32,143 nt of DNA from Acidocella sp. (GCF_027352905.1 NZ_DAIEIF010000033.1:1-32143); one strand, 5' to 3'; counted from the stretch's first letter, positions 1 through 9,106 are shown. A program made the numbers and translations. Notes: generated by a model from the sequence alone, not told the origin.

Positions 1-247
1 CCAGCGCCAGCGAGCCCAGCGCCGCCGCCAGCGGCCCCAGCAGCCGCACCCCGGCCGGGCCGTTGCCCAGCAGCGCCGTGCCGGCGCGGATCCACAGCGC
101 CACCATTGGCGGGTGGTCGAGATAACCCGGCTGCAAAACCCGGGACCAGGCGAAGTAATAGGCCTCATCCGGCGTGAGCGGCAGCAGGGCGGCGAGCGCC
201 AGGCGCAGCAAGGTGAGCGCCAGCAGCGCCGCGAGCGGCCAGCCCAT
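1..247 (-). CDS. ArnT/GT39-type membrane glycosyltransferase, N-terminal fragment
   Basis: Only the first 82 codons are in the window; the gene runs off the left edge. The ATG is at 247-245, one base after the stop of the GT2-GtrA gene, so the two are almost certainly co-translated. The product begins with a hydrophobic segment (residues 1-22) followed by TPDEAYYFAWS and GYLDHPPMVALW. This is the first periplasmic loop signature of polyprenyl-phosphate-sugar transferases (PMT/ArnT, GT39/GT83), in which the Asp-Glu pair is catalytic. The family moves a sugar from a polyprenyl-phosphate carrier to lipid A, protein or another glycan in the periplasm. The preceding gene looks like a maker and possible flipper of such a carrier, which fits. 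The acceptor cannot be told from this fragment. Confidence 0.82.
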   Translation of the reverse strand, partial: MGWPLAALLALTLLRLALAALLPLTPDEAYYFAWSRVLQPGYLDHPPMVALWIRAGTALLGNGPAGVRLLGPLAAALGSLAL

Positions 248-248
248 G

Positions 249-1331
249 CTAGCGCGCGCGCCAGACCAGGGTGGAGGAGACCGCGTAATTCCACACGACC
301 CCTACGGCCGCCCCCGCCGCGCCGGAAAACAGGCTGAGCCCGTTCTCGGCATAAAGCGCCTGGGCGATGCCGATATTGGCGATGCCCCCCAGCCCGCAAA
401 CCAGCATGAACAAGGCGAGGCCGCGCCAGGCGCTGGCCCCTTTCAGCCGCTGCGTCCGGTAGGTGAGCTGGTTGTTGAGCAGGAAATTCGCCACCATGGC
501 AATGATCGTGCCTAGGGTCTGGGCCGGGCCGAACCCCGCCCCGGCGGCGAGGGCAACCTGCGCGACCGCGAGATTGACGAGCACGCCGAGGATACCGACC
601 AGCGCGAAGGCGATGAAGCGCGGCGGCACCGCGCCGCGCAGCGTCTTATCCAGCAACAGCCCGGCGAATTGCGCCAGCACCAGCACGTCCAACTTGCTCT
701 CCCCGGCGGCGCGGGGACGGAAACGGTAGGGGATCTCGGCGACGCGCAGCGGGCGCGGCGCGGCGAGCATGAGGTCGAGCAGAATTTTAAAGCCCTGGCC
801 GGTGAGCCGCCCGGCAAGCTGGTCGAACAACGATCGCGGCAGCAGGAAGAAGCCGCTCATCGGGTCGGAGACGCGGGTGCGCGTCACCGCCTGGGCGAGG
901 CGGATGCCCGCGCGGGAGAGCCGCTCCCGCCAGGGCGAGGCCAGCCCCGCCGCATCGCCGCCCGGCGCGTGGCGGCTGCCCACCGCCAGATCCGCCCCGG
1001 CCCGCACCGCCGCCAGCATGGCGGGCAGGCGGGTTTCGTCATGCTGCATGTCGCCGTCGATCACCGCGATATAATCGGCGGCGGAGGCGAGCGCGCCCTC
1101 GATCACCGCCGAGGAGAGGCCGCGCCGGCCGACGCGGCGAATGCAGCGCACCCGCGCATCCTCCCGCGCCAGGCGCTTGGCCTCGGCGGCGGTGCCGTCC
1201 GGGCTGTCATCATCCACGAACATCGCCTCCCAGGCGATGCCCGCCAGCGCCCGGTCCAGCGCGGCCACCATGGGGGCCACGTTGGCGCGCTCATTATAGC
1301 ACGGCACGACGACCGTGAGGGTGAGCGCCAC
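249..1331 (-). CDS. GT2 glycosyltransferase fused to a GtrA-like membrane domain
   Basis: 360 residues. Residues 1-225 are a GT-A fold family 2 transferase of the dolichol/polyprenyl-phosphate-mannose synthase type: VVVPCYNE at the start, a VDDDSPDG motif, and the metal-binding IDGDMQHDE. Residues about 235-357 form four hydrophobic segments resembling GtrA, the small protein linked to flipping of polyprenyl-phosphate sugars. The fusion would charge a lipid carrier with a sugar and help present it across the inner membrane, feeding the ArnT-like gene that follows. The start is GTG at 1331-1329, three bases after the peroxiredoxin stop, with no clear Shine-Dalgarno, so coupling is likely. The sugar is not known. 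GT2-GtrA fusions are common, so the domain call is firm and the pathway is inferred. Confidence 0.9.
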   Translation of the reverse strand: MALTLTVVVPCYNERANVAPMVAALDRALAGIAWEAMFVDDDSPDGTAAEAKRLAREDARVRCIRRVGRRGLSSAVIEGALASAADYIAVIDGDMQHDETRLPAMLAAVRAGADLAVGSRHAPGGDAAGLASPWRERLSRAGIRLAQAVTRTRVSDPMSGFFLLPRSLFDQLAGRLTGQGFKILLDLMLAAPRPLRVAEIPYRFRPRAAGESKLDVLVLAQFAGLLLDKTLRGAVPPRFIAFALVGILGVLVNLAVAQVALAAGAGFGPAQTLGTIIAMVANFLLNNQLTYRTQRLKGASAWRGLALFMLVCGLGGIANIGIAQALYAENGLSLFSGAAGAAVGVVWNYAVSSTLVWRAR

Positions 1332-1334
1332 GGG

Positions 1335-1814
1335 TCAGAGGGAGGCGAGCACCGTCTCGGCCCGGCTGACATCGAACCCGCCCGGCTCCTCGACCGCGAG
1401 TTTCTTCATCACGCCATTCTCGATCACCGCCGCGAAGCGCTGGCTGCGCACGCCCATGCCGCGCGCGGTGAGGTCAAGTTCCAGCCCCAGCGCCTTGGTG
1501 AAGGCGGCGGAACCGTCGGCCAGCATCAGCACCGCCTCGCCCGCCTTCTGCTCCTTGGCCCAGGCGCCGAGAACGAAGGCGTCATTGACCGAGAGGCAGA
1601 CGATCTTGTCCACGCCCTTGGCCTTGAATTCCGGCGCCAGCTTGACGAAGCCGGGCAGATGCTTGGCGCTGCAGGTGGGGGTGAAGGCGCCGGGCACGGC
1701 GAATAGCACCACCTTGCCGGTGCCGAGCAGTTCCGCCGTGTCCACCTCGCGCGGGCCCTCTGGCGTGGCCAGCATGAGTTTCATGGCTGGAATCTTGTCA
1801 CCAATCTTGATCAT
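1335..1814 (-). CDS. Peroxiredoxin, Prx5 type
   Basis: 159 residues, the usual length for a bacterial Prx5/AhpE-like thiol peroxidase. The peroxidatic cysteine is C48 in the motif PGAFTPTC, with the active-site Pro and Thr in place and the conserved arginine in RSQRF (R123/R126). The only other cysteine is C73, not at the position of the resolving cysteine of human PRDX5, so a 1-Cys mechanism using glutathione or glutaredoxin is more likely. It reduces H2O2 and organic peroxides in the cytoplasm. It is the first gene of a minus-strand run with the GT2-GtrA and GT39 genes (3-base gap), although a functional link to them is not obvious. The region to its divergent neighbour is 111 bases. Confidence 0.93.
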   Translation of the reverse strand: MIKIGDKIPAMKLMLATPEGPREVDTAELLGTGKVVLFAVPGAFTPTCSAKHLPGFVKLAPEFKAKGVDKIVCLSVNDAFVLGAWAKEQKAGEAVLMLADGSAAFTKALGLELDLTARGMGVRSQRFAAVIENGVMKKLAVEEPGGFDVSRAETVLASL

Positions 1815-1911
1815 GCGCTGCCTGTTTCCTGTTTCGTATCCGCCTCTCTTAGGCGAATTGGCGCGCCAGGTGAAGCGGAATGGCGGCTCTGGCCGGATGG
1901 GCGCGCCGGTC

Positions 1912-1919
1912 TATATAAA
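1912..1919 (+). promoter_or_regulatory. Possible -10 element before the YqgE gene
   Basis: TATATAAA ends six bases before the ATG at 1926. It is the only AT-rich run in this 111-base GC-rich divergent region. The placement would put transcription start at or next to the ATG. No good -35 is visible at the expected distance, and the adjacent AAGGGAC could instead act as a weak ribosome site, so this is tentative. Confidence 0.3.
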
Positions 1920-1925
1920 AGGGAC

Positions 1926-2513
1926 ATGATGAACCAAGAGAAATCAGCGCCCTCCGGGCCGGACTGGCTGACCGGGCAGGTTCTGCTCGCCATGCCCGCC
2001 TTGCGCGACCCGCGCTTCGCCCAAGGGGTCATCTTCATCTGCGCCCACAGCCCGGAGGGGGCGATGGGCCTTTTGCTCAACCGCCCCCTGCGCAGCCCCA
2101 AATTCGCCGCGCTGATGAGCCAGCTGGACGTGGAGCCGCAGCCGCCCTTGCGGGAACTGGCTTTGGGCCAGGGCGGACCAGTGGAGGACCAGCGCGGCTT
2201 CGTGCTGCACAGCACCGATTGGCTGGGCGAGGGCAGCCTGCAAGTGGACGATACGCACGCGCTGAGCGCCAGCCTGGACGTGCTGCAGGCCATTGCCGCG
2301 GGAGGCGGACCGGAGAAGGCGCGGCTGCTGCTCGGCTATGCCGGGTGGGGGCCCGGCCAGTTGGAAGAGGAATTGCTCCAGAATAGCTGGCTCACCCTCC
2401 CCGCCGATGACGAGATTTTGTTCGATACCGCCTACCAAACCAAATGGCACCGCGCGCTGGCCAAGTTGCGGATCGACCCCGCCATGCTCTCGGGCGATGC
2501 CGGGCGCGCATGA
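1926..2513 (+). CDS. YqgE/AlgH family protein (UPF0301)
   Basis: 195 residues, the normal family length. Recognised from the N-terminal block LTGQVLLAMPAL..DPRF..GVIFICAHSPEGAMGLLLNRPL, which is characteristic of YqgE/AlgH, and from the later LGYAGWGPGQLEEEL. The family is widespread in proteobacteria. AlgH was named from alginate regulation in Pseudomonas, but its biochemical role is not settled; structures suggest a possible nucleotide- or redox-linked function. Two consecutive ATG codons (1926 and 1929) could serve as start. The stop overlaps the ATG of rdgB (ATGA), so the two genes form a coupled pair. Confidence 0.9.
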   Translation: MMNQEKSAPSGPDWLTGQVLLAMPALRDPRFAQGVIFICAHSPEGAMGLLLNRPLRSPKFAALMSQLDVEPQPPLRELALGQGGPVEDQRGFVLHSTDWLGEGSLQVDDTHALSASLDVLQAIAAGGGPEKARLLLGYAGWGPGQLEEELLQNSWLTLPADDEILFDTAYQTKWHRALAKLRIDPAMLSGDAGRA

Positions 2514-3115
2514 ATACGCTGGTCATCGCCACCCATAATCCGGGCAAGCTCGCGGAATTTTCGCGGCTGCTGGCGCCGCTCGGCTATGAGAGCCTCTCAG
2601 CCGGGGCGCTCGGCCTGCCGGAACCCGCCGAGACCGGACGCGATTTCGCCAGCAATGCCCGGCTCAAGGCCCAGGCGGCGGCGCGCGCCTCCGGGCTTTG
2701 CGCGCTGGCGGACGATTCCGGCCTGGGTGTCGCGGCGCTCAACGGCCAGCCCGGCATCTATTCCTCCCGCTATGCCGGGGATGACTACCCCGGCGCCTTC
2801 GCCAAGATCATCGCGGCGGCACGGGCCAAGGAGAATTGGGCGGCTTGGTTCACCTGCGCGCTCTGCCTGGCGCGGCCGGACGGCGCCACCGCGACCTATA
2901 TCGGCGAGGCGGATGGGCGCATCGCCCCGGAGCCGCGCGGCGAGGCGGGATTCGGCTACGACCCGCTTTTCATCCCCAACGGATATGAGCGGAGCTATGC
3001 CGAGATGGGGGCCCAGAAAGAGGCGATCAGCCACCGCGCCCGCGCCTTCGCGCAGCTGCGCGCGGTCCTGGCCAGCGGCGCCGGTCTGGCGAGCCCCCTA
3101 ATAAGTAATTTCTAG
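2510..3115 (+). CDS. rdgB: RdgB/HAM1 non-canonical purine NTP pyrophosphatase
   Basis: 201 residues from the ATG at 2510, which overlaps the preceding stop. It carries the full Ham1 signature: THNPGK near the N-terminus, ADDSGL, PGIYSSRYAG, GFGYDPLF and ISHRARA near the C-terminus. The enzyme hydrolyses dITP, XTP and ITP to the monophosphates, which keeps deaminated purines out of DNA. The open frame extends upstream of 2510, but the overlap and the family N-terminus (MNTLVIATHN) fix the start. The purine biosynthesis genes purM and purN lie just beyond on the opposite strand, though that may be chance. In many alphaproteobacteria rdgB sits with hemW or rph, which are not seen here. Confidence 0.96.
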   Translation: MNTLVIATHNPGKLAEFSRLLAPLGYESLSAGALGLPEPAETGRDFASNARLKAQAAARASGLCALADDSGLGVAALNGQPGIYSSRYAGDDYPGAFAKIIAAARAKENWAAWFTCALCLARPDGATATYIGEADGRIAPEPRGEAGFGYDPLFIPNGYERSYAEMGAQKEAISHRARAFAQLRAVLASGAGLASPLISNF

Positions 3116-3162
3116 AGTGTTTTAGCGAGCAATTTCAATTATCCAGATCAGATGATGTTGCT

Positions 3163-3327
3163 TTAGCGCCAGACGGTCAGCGCGGCGATGACGAGCAGGC
3201 ACACCACCACGGCCACGACATTGAGAAACAGGAAGCGGGCGAAATGCGCCCAGCCCTTGCGGGAAGGGGTATCGAAATCAACCTCCAGCGTATGCTGTGG
3301 CGCGGTCTGGTCGGTCTGTGCCGTCAT
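3163..3327 (-). CDS. 54-residue single-helix membrane protein, possibly cytochrome oxidase subunit IV-like
   Basis: ATG at 3327-3325, TAA at 3165-3163. A ribosome site AGGG lies eight bases before the ATG. The product has a polar N-terminus (residues 1-28, including LEVDFDTPSRKGW), then one strongly hydrophobic helix (about residues 33-51) and a TVWR end. This layout (short acidic tail, Arg/Lys-Gly-Trp/Phe, single helix) resembles the tiny subunit IV of alphaproteobacterial aa3 cytochrome c oxidases. No oxidase genes are in the window, and similarity at this length is weak, so the functional name is a suggestion only. It stands alone between convergent rdgB and the end of purN. Confidence 0.6.
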   Translation of the reverse strand: MTAQTDQTAPQHTLEVDFDTPSRKGWAHFARFLFLNVVAVVVCLLVIAALTVWR

Positions 3328-3376
3328 CTTTGATCCCTGCGTTCCTTAATCTATGGAGCTGAAAATAAATCCCCCT

Positions 3377-3967
3377 TCAACCCCCTGGCAAGCTGATTTT
3401 ACGGGCCAGCTCCGCCAGCACACACGGATAGAGGCGGTGCTCCTGTTCCAGCACCCGCGCCGCCAGCGCCGCCTCGGTATCCCCGGGCAGCACCGGCACC
3501 CGCGCCTGGCCGAGCACCGGCCCCTCATCCATGCCCTCGGTCACCAGATGCACGCTGCACCCATGCTCCGCCCGCCCCGCCGCCAGCGCCCGGGCATGGG
3601 TGTCCAGCCCGGGGAAATCCGGCAGCAGGCTGGGGTGGATGTTGAGCAGCCGCCCCGCCCAGCGGCGCACGAACCAGGGGGTGAGCAGGCGCATATAGCC
3701 GGCGAGGCAGACGATCTGGATGTCGCGGGCGCGCAATTCAGCGTCCAGGGCGCGCTCATGCGCCTCGCGGTCGCGCCCAAAGGGGCGGGCGGGCACGGCC
3801 AGCGCCTCGATGCCGAGCCCGCGCGCGATCGCTAGCCCCGGCGCGTCCGGCTTGTCGGAGAGGACGAGGACGATCTCGGCCGGATAATCCGGCCCCCGCG
3901 CGGCGCGGGCCAGCGCCTCCATATTGGAGCCGCGCCCGGAGATGAGAACGGCGACGCGCGGCTTCAT
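3377..3967 (-). CDS. purN: Phosphoribosylglycinamide formyltransferase PurN
   Basis: 196 residues from the ATG at 3967-3965, which overlaps the purM stop as ATGA. Residues 1-15 contain the SGRGSN phosphate-binding motif. The catalytic stretch [16 protein letters not shown] holds the Asn-His pair, and [15 protein letters not shown] holds the catalytic Asp. It transfers a formyl group from 10-formyl-tetrahydrofolate to GAR in step 3 of purine synthesis. The reading frame is open upstream into purM, but the family N-terminus ([11 protein letters not shown]) and the overlap decide the start. It is translationally coupled to purM, a classic proteobacterial pair. Confidence 0.97.
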   Translation of the reverse strand: MKPRVAVLISGRGSNMEALARAARGPDYPAEIVLVLSDKPDAPGLAIARGLGIEALAVPARPFGRDREAHERALDAELRARDIQIVCLAGYMRLLTPWFVRRWAGRLLNIHPSLLPDFPGLDTHARALAAGRAEHGCSVHLVTEGMDEGPVLGQARVPVLPGDTEAALAARVLEQEHRLYPCVLAELARKISLPGG

Positions 3968-4995
3968 CCGCCGAACAACCGCTCCTGCCCCGCGATGACA
4001 ATGCCAGGCTCGGCGGTGACCTCGCCCAGCCGGAAGGGCTGCTCGCCCGCCGCCCGCAGCGCCTCCATCGCCGGCGCCGCCTCGCGGACGATGACCGCCA
4101 TGCCGACCCCGCAATTGAACACGCGCAGCATTTCCGCCGCCGCCACCCCGCCGGTGCGGGCGAGAAAGGGAAAGATGTCCGGCATCGGCCAGGGCGCGTC
4201 GAGCCGCGCCCCGCACCCCTCCGGCAGAATGCGGGGGAGATTGCCGGGCAGGCCGCCGCCGGTGATATGGGCCGCGCCGATCAATAGATTTTGCTTATGA
4301 ATCGCGAGCAGCGCCTTCACGTAAATGCGGGTGGGCGTCATCAGCAGAGCGGCGGCGCGCTGGCCGAGAATTTGCGCGTCCCAGCCCAGCCCGGCGGCGG
4401 CGAAAATCCGCCGCACCAGGGAAAAGCCATTGGAATGCACGCCGGAGGCGGGCAGGCCGAGAATGGTATCGCCGGGGCGGATTGGGGCCGGCAGCAACGC
4501 CCCCCGCTCCGCCGCGCCGACGGCGAAACCCGCGAGATCGTAATCTCCCTCCGCATACATGCCGGGCATTTCCGCCGTCTCGCCGCCGACCAGGGCGCAG
4601 CCCGCCTCGCGGCAGCCATCGGCGATGCCGGAAATCACCCGCCGCGCGGCCGCCACCTCCAGCGCGCCGGTGGCGAAATAATCTAGGAAGAAGAGCGGCG
4701 CCGCGCCCTGCACCACGAGATCGTTGACGCACATCGCCACCAGGTCGATGCCGACCGTGTCGTGCAGCCCGGTCTCGATGGCGATTTTGAGCTTGGTGCC
4801 GACGCCGTCGGTCGTGGCGACCAGCACCGGATCGGCGAAGCCCGCCGCCTTCAGGTCGAACAGCGCGCCAAACCCGCCCAGCCCACCCATCACCCCTGGC
4901 CGGAGGGTGGATTTGGCCAATGGCTTGATCGCCTCGACCAGCGCGTCCCCGGCCTCGATATCCACCCCGGCATCCCGGTATGTCACGCTAGTCAT
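3964..4995 (-). CDS. purM: Phosphoribosylformylglycinamidine cyclo-ligase PurM
   Basis: 343 residues, close to the 345 of E. coli PurM. The start is ATG at 4995-4993, preceded by GGAGG five bases upstream. The longer open frame starting at 5043 lacks such a site. Motifs run in family order: [61 protein letters not shown] and [10 protein letters not shown]. It is an ATP-dependent enzyme that closes the imidazole ring to form AIR (step 5 of purine synthesis). It is followed directly by purN. The 109-base region to the divergent perM gene shows no clear promoter and no purine riboswitch that I could recognise. Confidence 0.98.
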   Translation of the reverse strand: MTSVTYRDAGVDIEAGDALVEAIKPLAKSTLRPGVMGGLGGFGALFDLKAAGFADPVLVATTDGVGTKLKIAIETGLHDTVGIDLVAMCVNDLVVQGAAPLFFLDYFATGALEVAAARRVISGIADGCREAGCALVGGETAEMPGMYAEGDYDLAGFAVGAAERGALLPAPIRPGDTILGLPASGVHSNGFSLVRRIFAAAGLGWDAQILGQRAAALLMTPTRIYVKALLAIHKQNLLIGAAHITGGGLPGNLPRILPEGCGARLDAPWPMPDIFPFLARTGGVAAAEMLRVFNCGVGMAVIVREAAPAMEALRAAGEQPFRLGEVTAEPGIVIAGQERLFGG

Positions 4996-5104
4996 GTCAG
5001 CCTCCGATGCGCTAAAGCCACGGCCATGGCGCTTCTCGATCATTCCGGCGAACCGTGACGCCTTTCATCACAGGCGGCGAGGCCGCGCAATCCAGGAGGC
5101 GCTG

Positions 5105-6205
5105 ATGCAGGAGAACCAGACGGAGTACCGGCGCTATTTGCGGGTGCAATGGCAGCGCCTGGCGCTGGTGGTGGCCGTGCTGCTGCTGCTCTATTTCTGC
5201 TTCCGGCTGTTCTCCTCCATCCTGCTGCCCTTCGTCATCTCGGCGGGGCTCGCCTATTTTCTCGACCCGCTGGTGACCCGGATGGAAAGGCTGGGCATTC
5301 CGCGCGGCATCGGCACGCTTCTCGTGCTCCTCGCCTTCGGCGTGGCGATGATCGTCTTCGCGCTGGTGCTCTACCCGGTCATCGCCGCGCAGGCCGCCGC
5401 CTTCATCGCCAATCTGCCGACCTATGTGCAAACGATCCAGACCCAGCTCGCCACGCTGCTCCAGCAAATGCAGCACCGCCTGCCGCCCAATTGGCAGGTC
5501 AAGCTCCAGGACCTCGCCTCCAACCAGATGGGAGCGCTCGTCTCCTATGCCGGCAAGGCGGCGACCAACATCATCGGCGGCGGCTTCGCCGTGGTCAATG
5601 TCGTCACCCTGCTGGTGGTGACGCCGATCATCACCTTCTATTTTCTGCGGGACTGGCCCTCGATCATCCGCCATATCGATAGCTGGCTGCCCCGCCCCTA
5701 TGAGGGGCTGATCCGCGCCCAGGCGGTGGAGATCAACCGCATCCTCTCCGCCTGGATTCGCGGCCAGGCGATCTGCTGCCTCGTGCTGGCGGCCATCTAC
5801 GCCACCGGCCTGACCATCATCGGCCTCAATCTCGGCCTCATCGTCGGCCTCTCGGCCGGGCTGCTCTCCTTCATCCCCTATGTGGGCACCGTGCTGGGCG
5901 GGCTGACCGCCATTCTCCTCTCGCTCAGCCAGAATGGCGGCTGGCACGGGGTGGTCTCGGTGCTGATCGTCTTTGCTATTGGCCAGGGGCTGAATGACTA
6001 CGTCATCCAGCCCCGCTTTCTCGGCGACCGGGTGGGACTCTCCGCCGCCTGGGTGATCTTCGCCCTGTTCGCGGGCGGGGCGGCCTTCGGCTTTCTCGGC
6101 ATCATGCTCGCCGTGCCGGTGACGGCGACGCTCGGCGTCATCGCCCGCTTCTGGCTGCGCCGCTATCTGCAATCGCCCCTCTACCTCGACGCCCCGCCGG
6201 AATGA
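5105..6205 (+). CDS. AI-2E family membrane protein (PerM/YhhT-like)
   Basis: 366 residues. The start is ATG at 5105, with AGGAGG five bases upstream; the longer frame from 4724 overlaps purM and has no such site. The protein has the AI-2E exporter layout: two early helices (about residues 20-65), a helix after LGIPRGIGTLLVLLAF, a long amphipathic middle, and a C-terminal cluster of helices with LLSFIPYVGTVLGGLTA and NDYVIQPRFLGDRVGLS, which are strong family signatures. Proteins of this family export small solutes or autoinducer-2, and some act as Na+/H+ antiporters; the substrate here is unknown. It overlaps the next gene by four bases (ATGA). In alphaproteobacteria this gene commonly stands beside purMN and hda, as here. 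Confidence 0.93.
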   Translation: MQENQTEYRRYLRVQWQRLALVVAVLLLLYFCFRLFSSILLPFVISAGLAYFLDPLVTRMERLGIPRGIGTLLVLLAFGVAMIVFALVLYPVIAAQAAAFIANLPTYVQTIQTQLATLLQQMQHRLPPNWQVKLQDLASNQMGALVSYAGKAATNIIGGGFAVVNVVTLLVVTPIITFYFLRDWPSIIRHIDSWLPRPYEGLIRAQAVEINRILSAWIRGQAICCLVLAAIYATGLTIIGLNLGLIVGLSAGLLSFIPYVGTVLGGLTAILLSLSQNGGWHGVVSVLIVFAIGQGLNDYVIQPRFLGDRVGLSAAWVIFALFAGGAAFGFLGIMLAVPVTATLGVIARFWLRRYLQSPLYLDAPPE

Positions 6206-6858
6206 GGCAGCTCGCCCTGCCCTTCGCCGATCCGGCGCGGGTCTACCGGGCGGAGGAGTTCTGCCCCGCCCCCTCCAACGCGGCGGCGCGGGACTGGCTG
6301 GCCCGGCCGGAAGCCTGGAGCAACGGGCGGCTGATATTGTGGGGGCAGGCCGGGTGCGGCAAGAGCCATCTTCTCCATCTCTGGGCCGGGGAGCGGGGGG
6401 CGGAGATCGTCGAGGGGGCGGGGTTGCGCGGGCTCGTCCGCCCCGGCGCGGCGGTGGCGGTGGACGACGCGGAGCTCGCGCCCGAGCCCGCCGCCCTTTT
6501 GCATCTGCTCAACGCCGCCGCCGAGGCCGGGGCGCCGGTGCTGCTCGCCTCCCGGCTGCCCCCGGCGCGGCTCGGCTACAAGCTCGCGGACTTGACCAGC
6601 CGGCTGCGCGCCTCGGAGAGTGTGGAGATCCGCGCCCCAGAGGACGAGCTGCTGGAGGCGCTGCTCACCCGCCTTGCCGCCGCGCGGCAGCTGAACCTGC
6701 CCTTGCAGGCGCGCAACCTCCTGCTGCTGCATCTGCCCCGCGCGCCGGGCGCCTACCGCGAGGCCATCGCCCGGCTCGACCGGCTGGCGATGGATCGCGG
6801 CGCCCGCGTCACCCGCGCCATGGCGGCGGAAGTTCTCGCCGGGCTGGCCGAATTGTAA
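6202..6858 (+). CDS. Hda/HdaA-like DnaA-related replication regulator
   Basis: 218 residues, ATP-binding AAA+ protein of the DnaA/Hda family without the DnaA DNA-binding domain. The N-terminal QLALPF (residues 3-8) matches the beta-clamp-binding motif of Hda. The Walker A is GQAGCGKSH (49-56), the Walker B is VAVDDAE, the sensor I region is LLASRLPP, and the arginine-finger region is DLTSRLRAS. Hda bound to the sliding clamp stimulates ATP hydrolysis by DnaA after initiation (RIDA); in Caulobacter HdaA does this job. Compared with typical Hda it is slightly short. It is coupled to the perM-like gene by a four-base overlap and followed by ppk after 52 bases, an order seen in other alphaproteobacteria. 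Confidence 0.88.
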   Translation: MRQLALPFADPARVYRAEEFCPAPSNAAARDWLARPEAWSNGRLILWGQAGCGKSHLLHLWAGERGAEIVEGAGLRGLVRPGAAVAVDDAELAPEPAALLHLLNAAAEAGAPVLLASRLPPARLGYKLADLTSRLRASESVEIRAPEDELLEALLTRLAAARQLNLPLQARNLLLLHLPRAPGAYREAIARLDRLAMDRGARVTRAMAAEVLAGLAEL

Positions 6859-6910
6859 TTTTACTTAACCATCATATGCCGGTTGGGGATAGGATGGCTA
6901 TGTTAACCCC

Positions 6911-9091
6911 ATGGACCAGCAAACCGAGCCTCTTCCGGACCAGATTGCCGCCAGCCCCGCCATAGGGCTCAAAGACCCGGCGCGCTTCATCAACCGTGAA
7001 TTATCCTGGCTGGATTTCAATTTCCGGGTGGTGAGCGAGGCGCGCAACCCCCGCCACCCGCTCCTGGAACGCCTGCGCTTCGTCTCCATCAGCGCCTCCA
7101 ATCTCGACGAGTTCTATTCCGTGCGCGTGGCCGGGCTGATCGGCCAGGCGCGGGCCGGCATCGCCGAGCCCTCCGCCGATGGGCTCTCCCCGGCCCAGCA
7201 GCTCCACGCCATCAAGCTGCGCACGCGCGAATTGATCAACGCCCAGCAATCCGCCTTCAACGAATTGCGGGGCTTGCTAGCCCAGGCCGGGCTGCTGGTG
7301 CTGGCCGCCACCGAGCTGACCACCGATGACGCGGCGTTTCTCGACAGCTATTTCATGGAGCATGTGTTTCCGGTGCTCACCCCGCTGGCGGTGGACCCGG
7401 CCCATCCCTTTCCCTTCATCCCCAATATGGGGCTGGTGCTGGCGCTCTCCCTGATCCGTGACGACGATCGCGGCCATATGTCGGCGCTGATCCCGCTGCC
7501 CGCCCAGATCGAGCGCTTCATCCGCCTGCCCGCCGATGGCGGGCCGATCCGCTTCATCATGCTGGAGGAGCTGGTGGCGATGAATATGGGCCGCCTGTTC
7601 CCCGGCTTCTCGGTGGAGGGCTCCGGCCTGTTCCGGCTGATCCGCGATACCGATGTGGAATTCGAGGAGGAGGCAGAGGACCTCGTCCGCTCCTACGAGA
7701 CCGCGCTCAAGCGCCGCCGGCGGGGAGTGGCGATCCAGCTCACCATCCAGGCCGATATGCCGGAGGATCTGCGCGACCTGGTCATCGACGCCATCGAGGC
7801 GCCCGCCGAGGAGATCTACATCGAATCCGGCATTGTCGGGCTGGTGGATGTGAAGCAGCTGATCGTGGACGACCGGCCAGACCTGCTCTTTCCGCCCTAT
7901 ACCCCCCGCTTTCCCGAGCGCATCCGCGATTTCGCCGGGGATTGCTTCGCCGCCATCCGCGCCAAGGACATTCTCGTCCATCACCCGTTCGAGAGTTTCG
8001 ACGTGGTGGTGCAGTTCCTGCGCCAGGCGGCGCTCGACCCGGCGGTGGTGGCGATCAAGCAGACCCTCTACCGGACCAGCCGCGATTCGCCCATCGTCAA
8101 GGCGCTGATCGAGGCGGCGGAGGCGGGCAAATCCGTTACCGCCATGGTCGAGCTGAAGGCGCGCTTCGACGAGGAGGCGAATATCCGCCTCTCGCGCGAG
8201 CTGGAGGCGGCGGGGGTGCAGGTGGTGTTCGGCTTCACCGCCCTCAAGATCCATGCCAAGCTTTCCTATGTGGTGCGGCGCGAGGGCGGCAATCTGCGCG
8301 CCTATGCCCATTTTGGCACCGGCAATTACCATCCCATCACCGCGCGGATCTACACCGATCTCTCCTTTTTCACCTGCGACCCGCCGCTGACCCGCGACGC
8401 GGCGCGGCTGTTCAACTTCATGACCGGTTACGCCCGGCCGGAAGCAATGGAGCAGCTCGCCTTCTCGCCGCTCACCGCCCGCAAGACGCTGGACAAGCTG
8501 ATCGATACCGAGATCGCCAACGCCAAGGCGGGCAAGCCCTCCGGCATCTGGCTCAAGCTGAACTCGCTGGTGGATGCGCGGCTGATCGACCATCTCTATG
8601 AGGCGAGCCAGGCGGGCGTACCCATCCAGGCCGTGGTGCGGGGCATTTGCTGCCTGCGTCCGGGCGTGCCCGGCCTCTCCGAGACGGTGAAGGTGAAATC
8701 CATCATTGGCCGCTTTCTCGAACATTCGCGCATCTGCGTGTTTGCCGATGGCCACCCGCTGCCCGCGCGCGAGAACAAGGTTTTTATCTCCAGCGCCGAC
8801 TGGATGGAACGCAACATGGATTACCGGGTGGAGACGCTGGTGCCGATCCATAACCCGACCGTGCATGCGCAGATTCTCGACCAGATCATGGTGGTCAATC
8901 TGCGCGACGACGCGCAAAGCTCCGAGCTGCACTCCGATGGCAGCTGGACCCGGATGCGCCCCGGCGACCCGCCTTTTTCCGCGCATGAATATTTCATGAC
9001 CAACCCCTCGCTCTCCGGGCGCGGCTCGGCCCTGCATGGGGGGCTGGCGGGGGAGCGCCCCCGGCCGCGCTACAAACGCCGGGTGGATTGA
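6911..9091 (+). CDS. ppk1: Polyphosphate kinase 1
   Basis: 726 residues, the normal length. It begins its N-domain with [23 protein letters not shown] and contains [18 protein letters not shown]. The catalytic core has KIHAKL with the phospho-accepting H448, [20 protein letters not shown], and [11 protein letters not shown] with H605, the counterparts of H435 and H592 in E. coli. It makes and degrades polyphosphate from ATP, probably at the membrane. No Shine-Dalgarno precedes the ATG at a normal distance. TATGTT lies 7-12 bases upstream, so a leaderless message is possible, but no -35 backs it. The exopolyphosphatase gene ppx, often adjacent, is not next to it here. Confidence 0.98.
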   Translation: MDQQTEPLPDQIAASPAIGLKDPARFINRELSWLDFNFRVVSEARNPRHPLLERLRFVSISASNLDEFYSVRVAGLIGQARAGIAEPSADGLSPAQQLHAIKLRTRELINAQQSAFNELRGLLAQAGLLVLAATELTTDDAAFLDSYFMEHVFPVLTPLAVDPAHPFPFIPNMGLVLALSLIRDDDRGHMSALIPLPAQIERFIRLPADGGPIRFIMLEELVAMNMGRLFPGFSVEGSGLFRLIRDTDVEFEEEAEDLVRSYETALKRRRRGVAIQLTIQADMPEDLRDLVIDAIEAPAEEIYIESGIVGLVDVKQLIVDDRPDLLFPPYTPRFPERIRDFAGDCFAAIRAKDILVHHPFESFDVVVQFLRQAALDPAVVAIKQTLYRTSRDSPIVKALIEAAEAGKSVTAMVELKARFDEEANIRLSRELEAAGVQVVFGFTALKIHAKLSYVVRREGGNLRAYAHFGTGNYHPITARIYTDLSFFTCDPPLTRDAARLFNFMTGYARPEAMEQLAFSPLTARKTLDKLIDTEIANAKAGKPSGIWLKLNSLVDARLIDHLYEASQAGVPIQAVVRGICCLRPGVPGLSETVKVKSIIGRFLEHSRICVFADGHPLPARENKVFISSADWMERNMDYRVETLVPIHNPTVHAQILDQIMVVNLRDDAQSSELHSDGSWTRMRPGDPPFSAHEYFMTNPSLSGRGSALHGGLAGERPRPRYKRRVD

Positions 9092-9106
9092 AATGCGTGA
9101 GCTCCG

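Noticed and set aside
669-1706. 345-codon plus-strand frame across the GT2-GtrA and peroxiredoxin genes
   Set aside because: Spans two well-supported genes on the other strand and shows only shadow composition.
5012-6172. 386-codon open frame opposite the perM-like gene
   Set aside because: Antisense shadow with Asp/Gln/His-rich low-complexity composition and no recognisable family.
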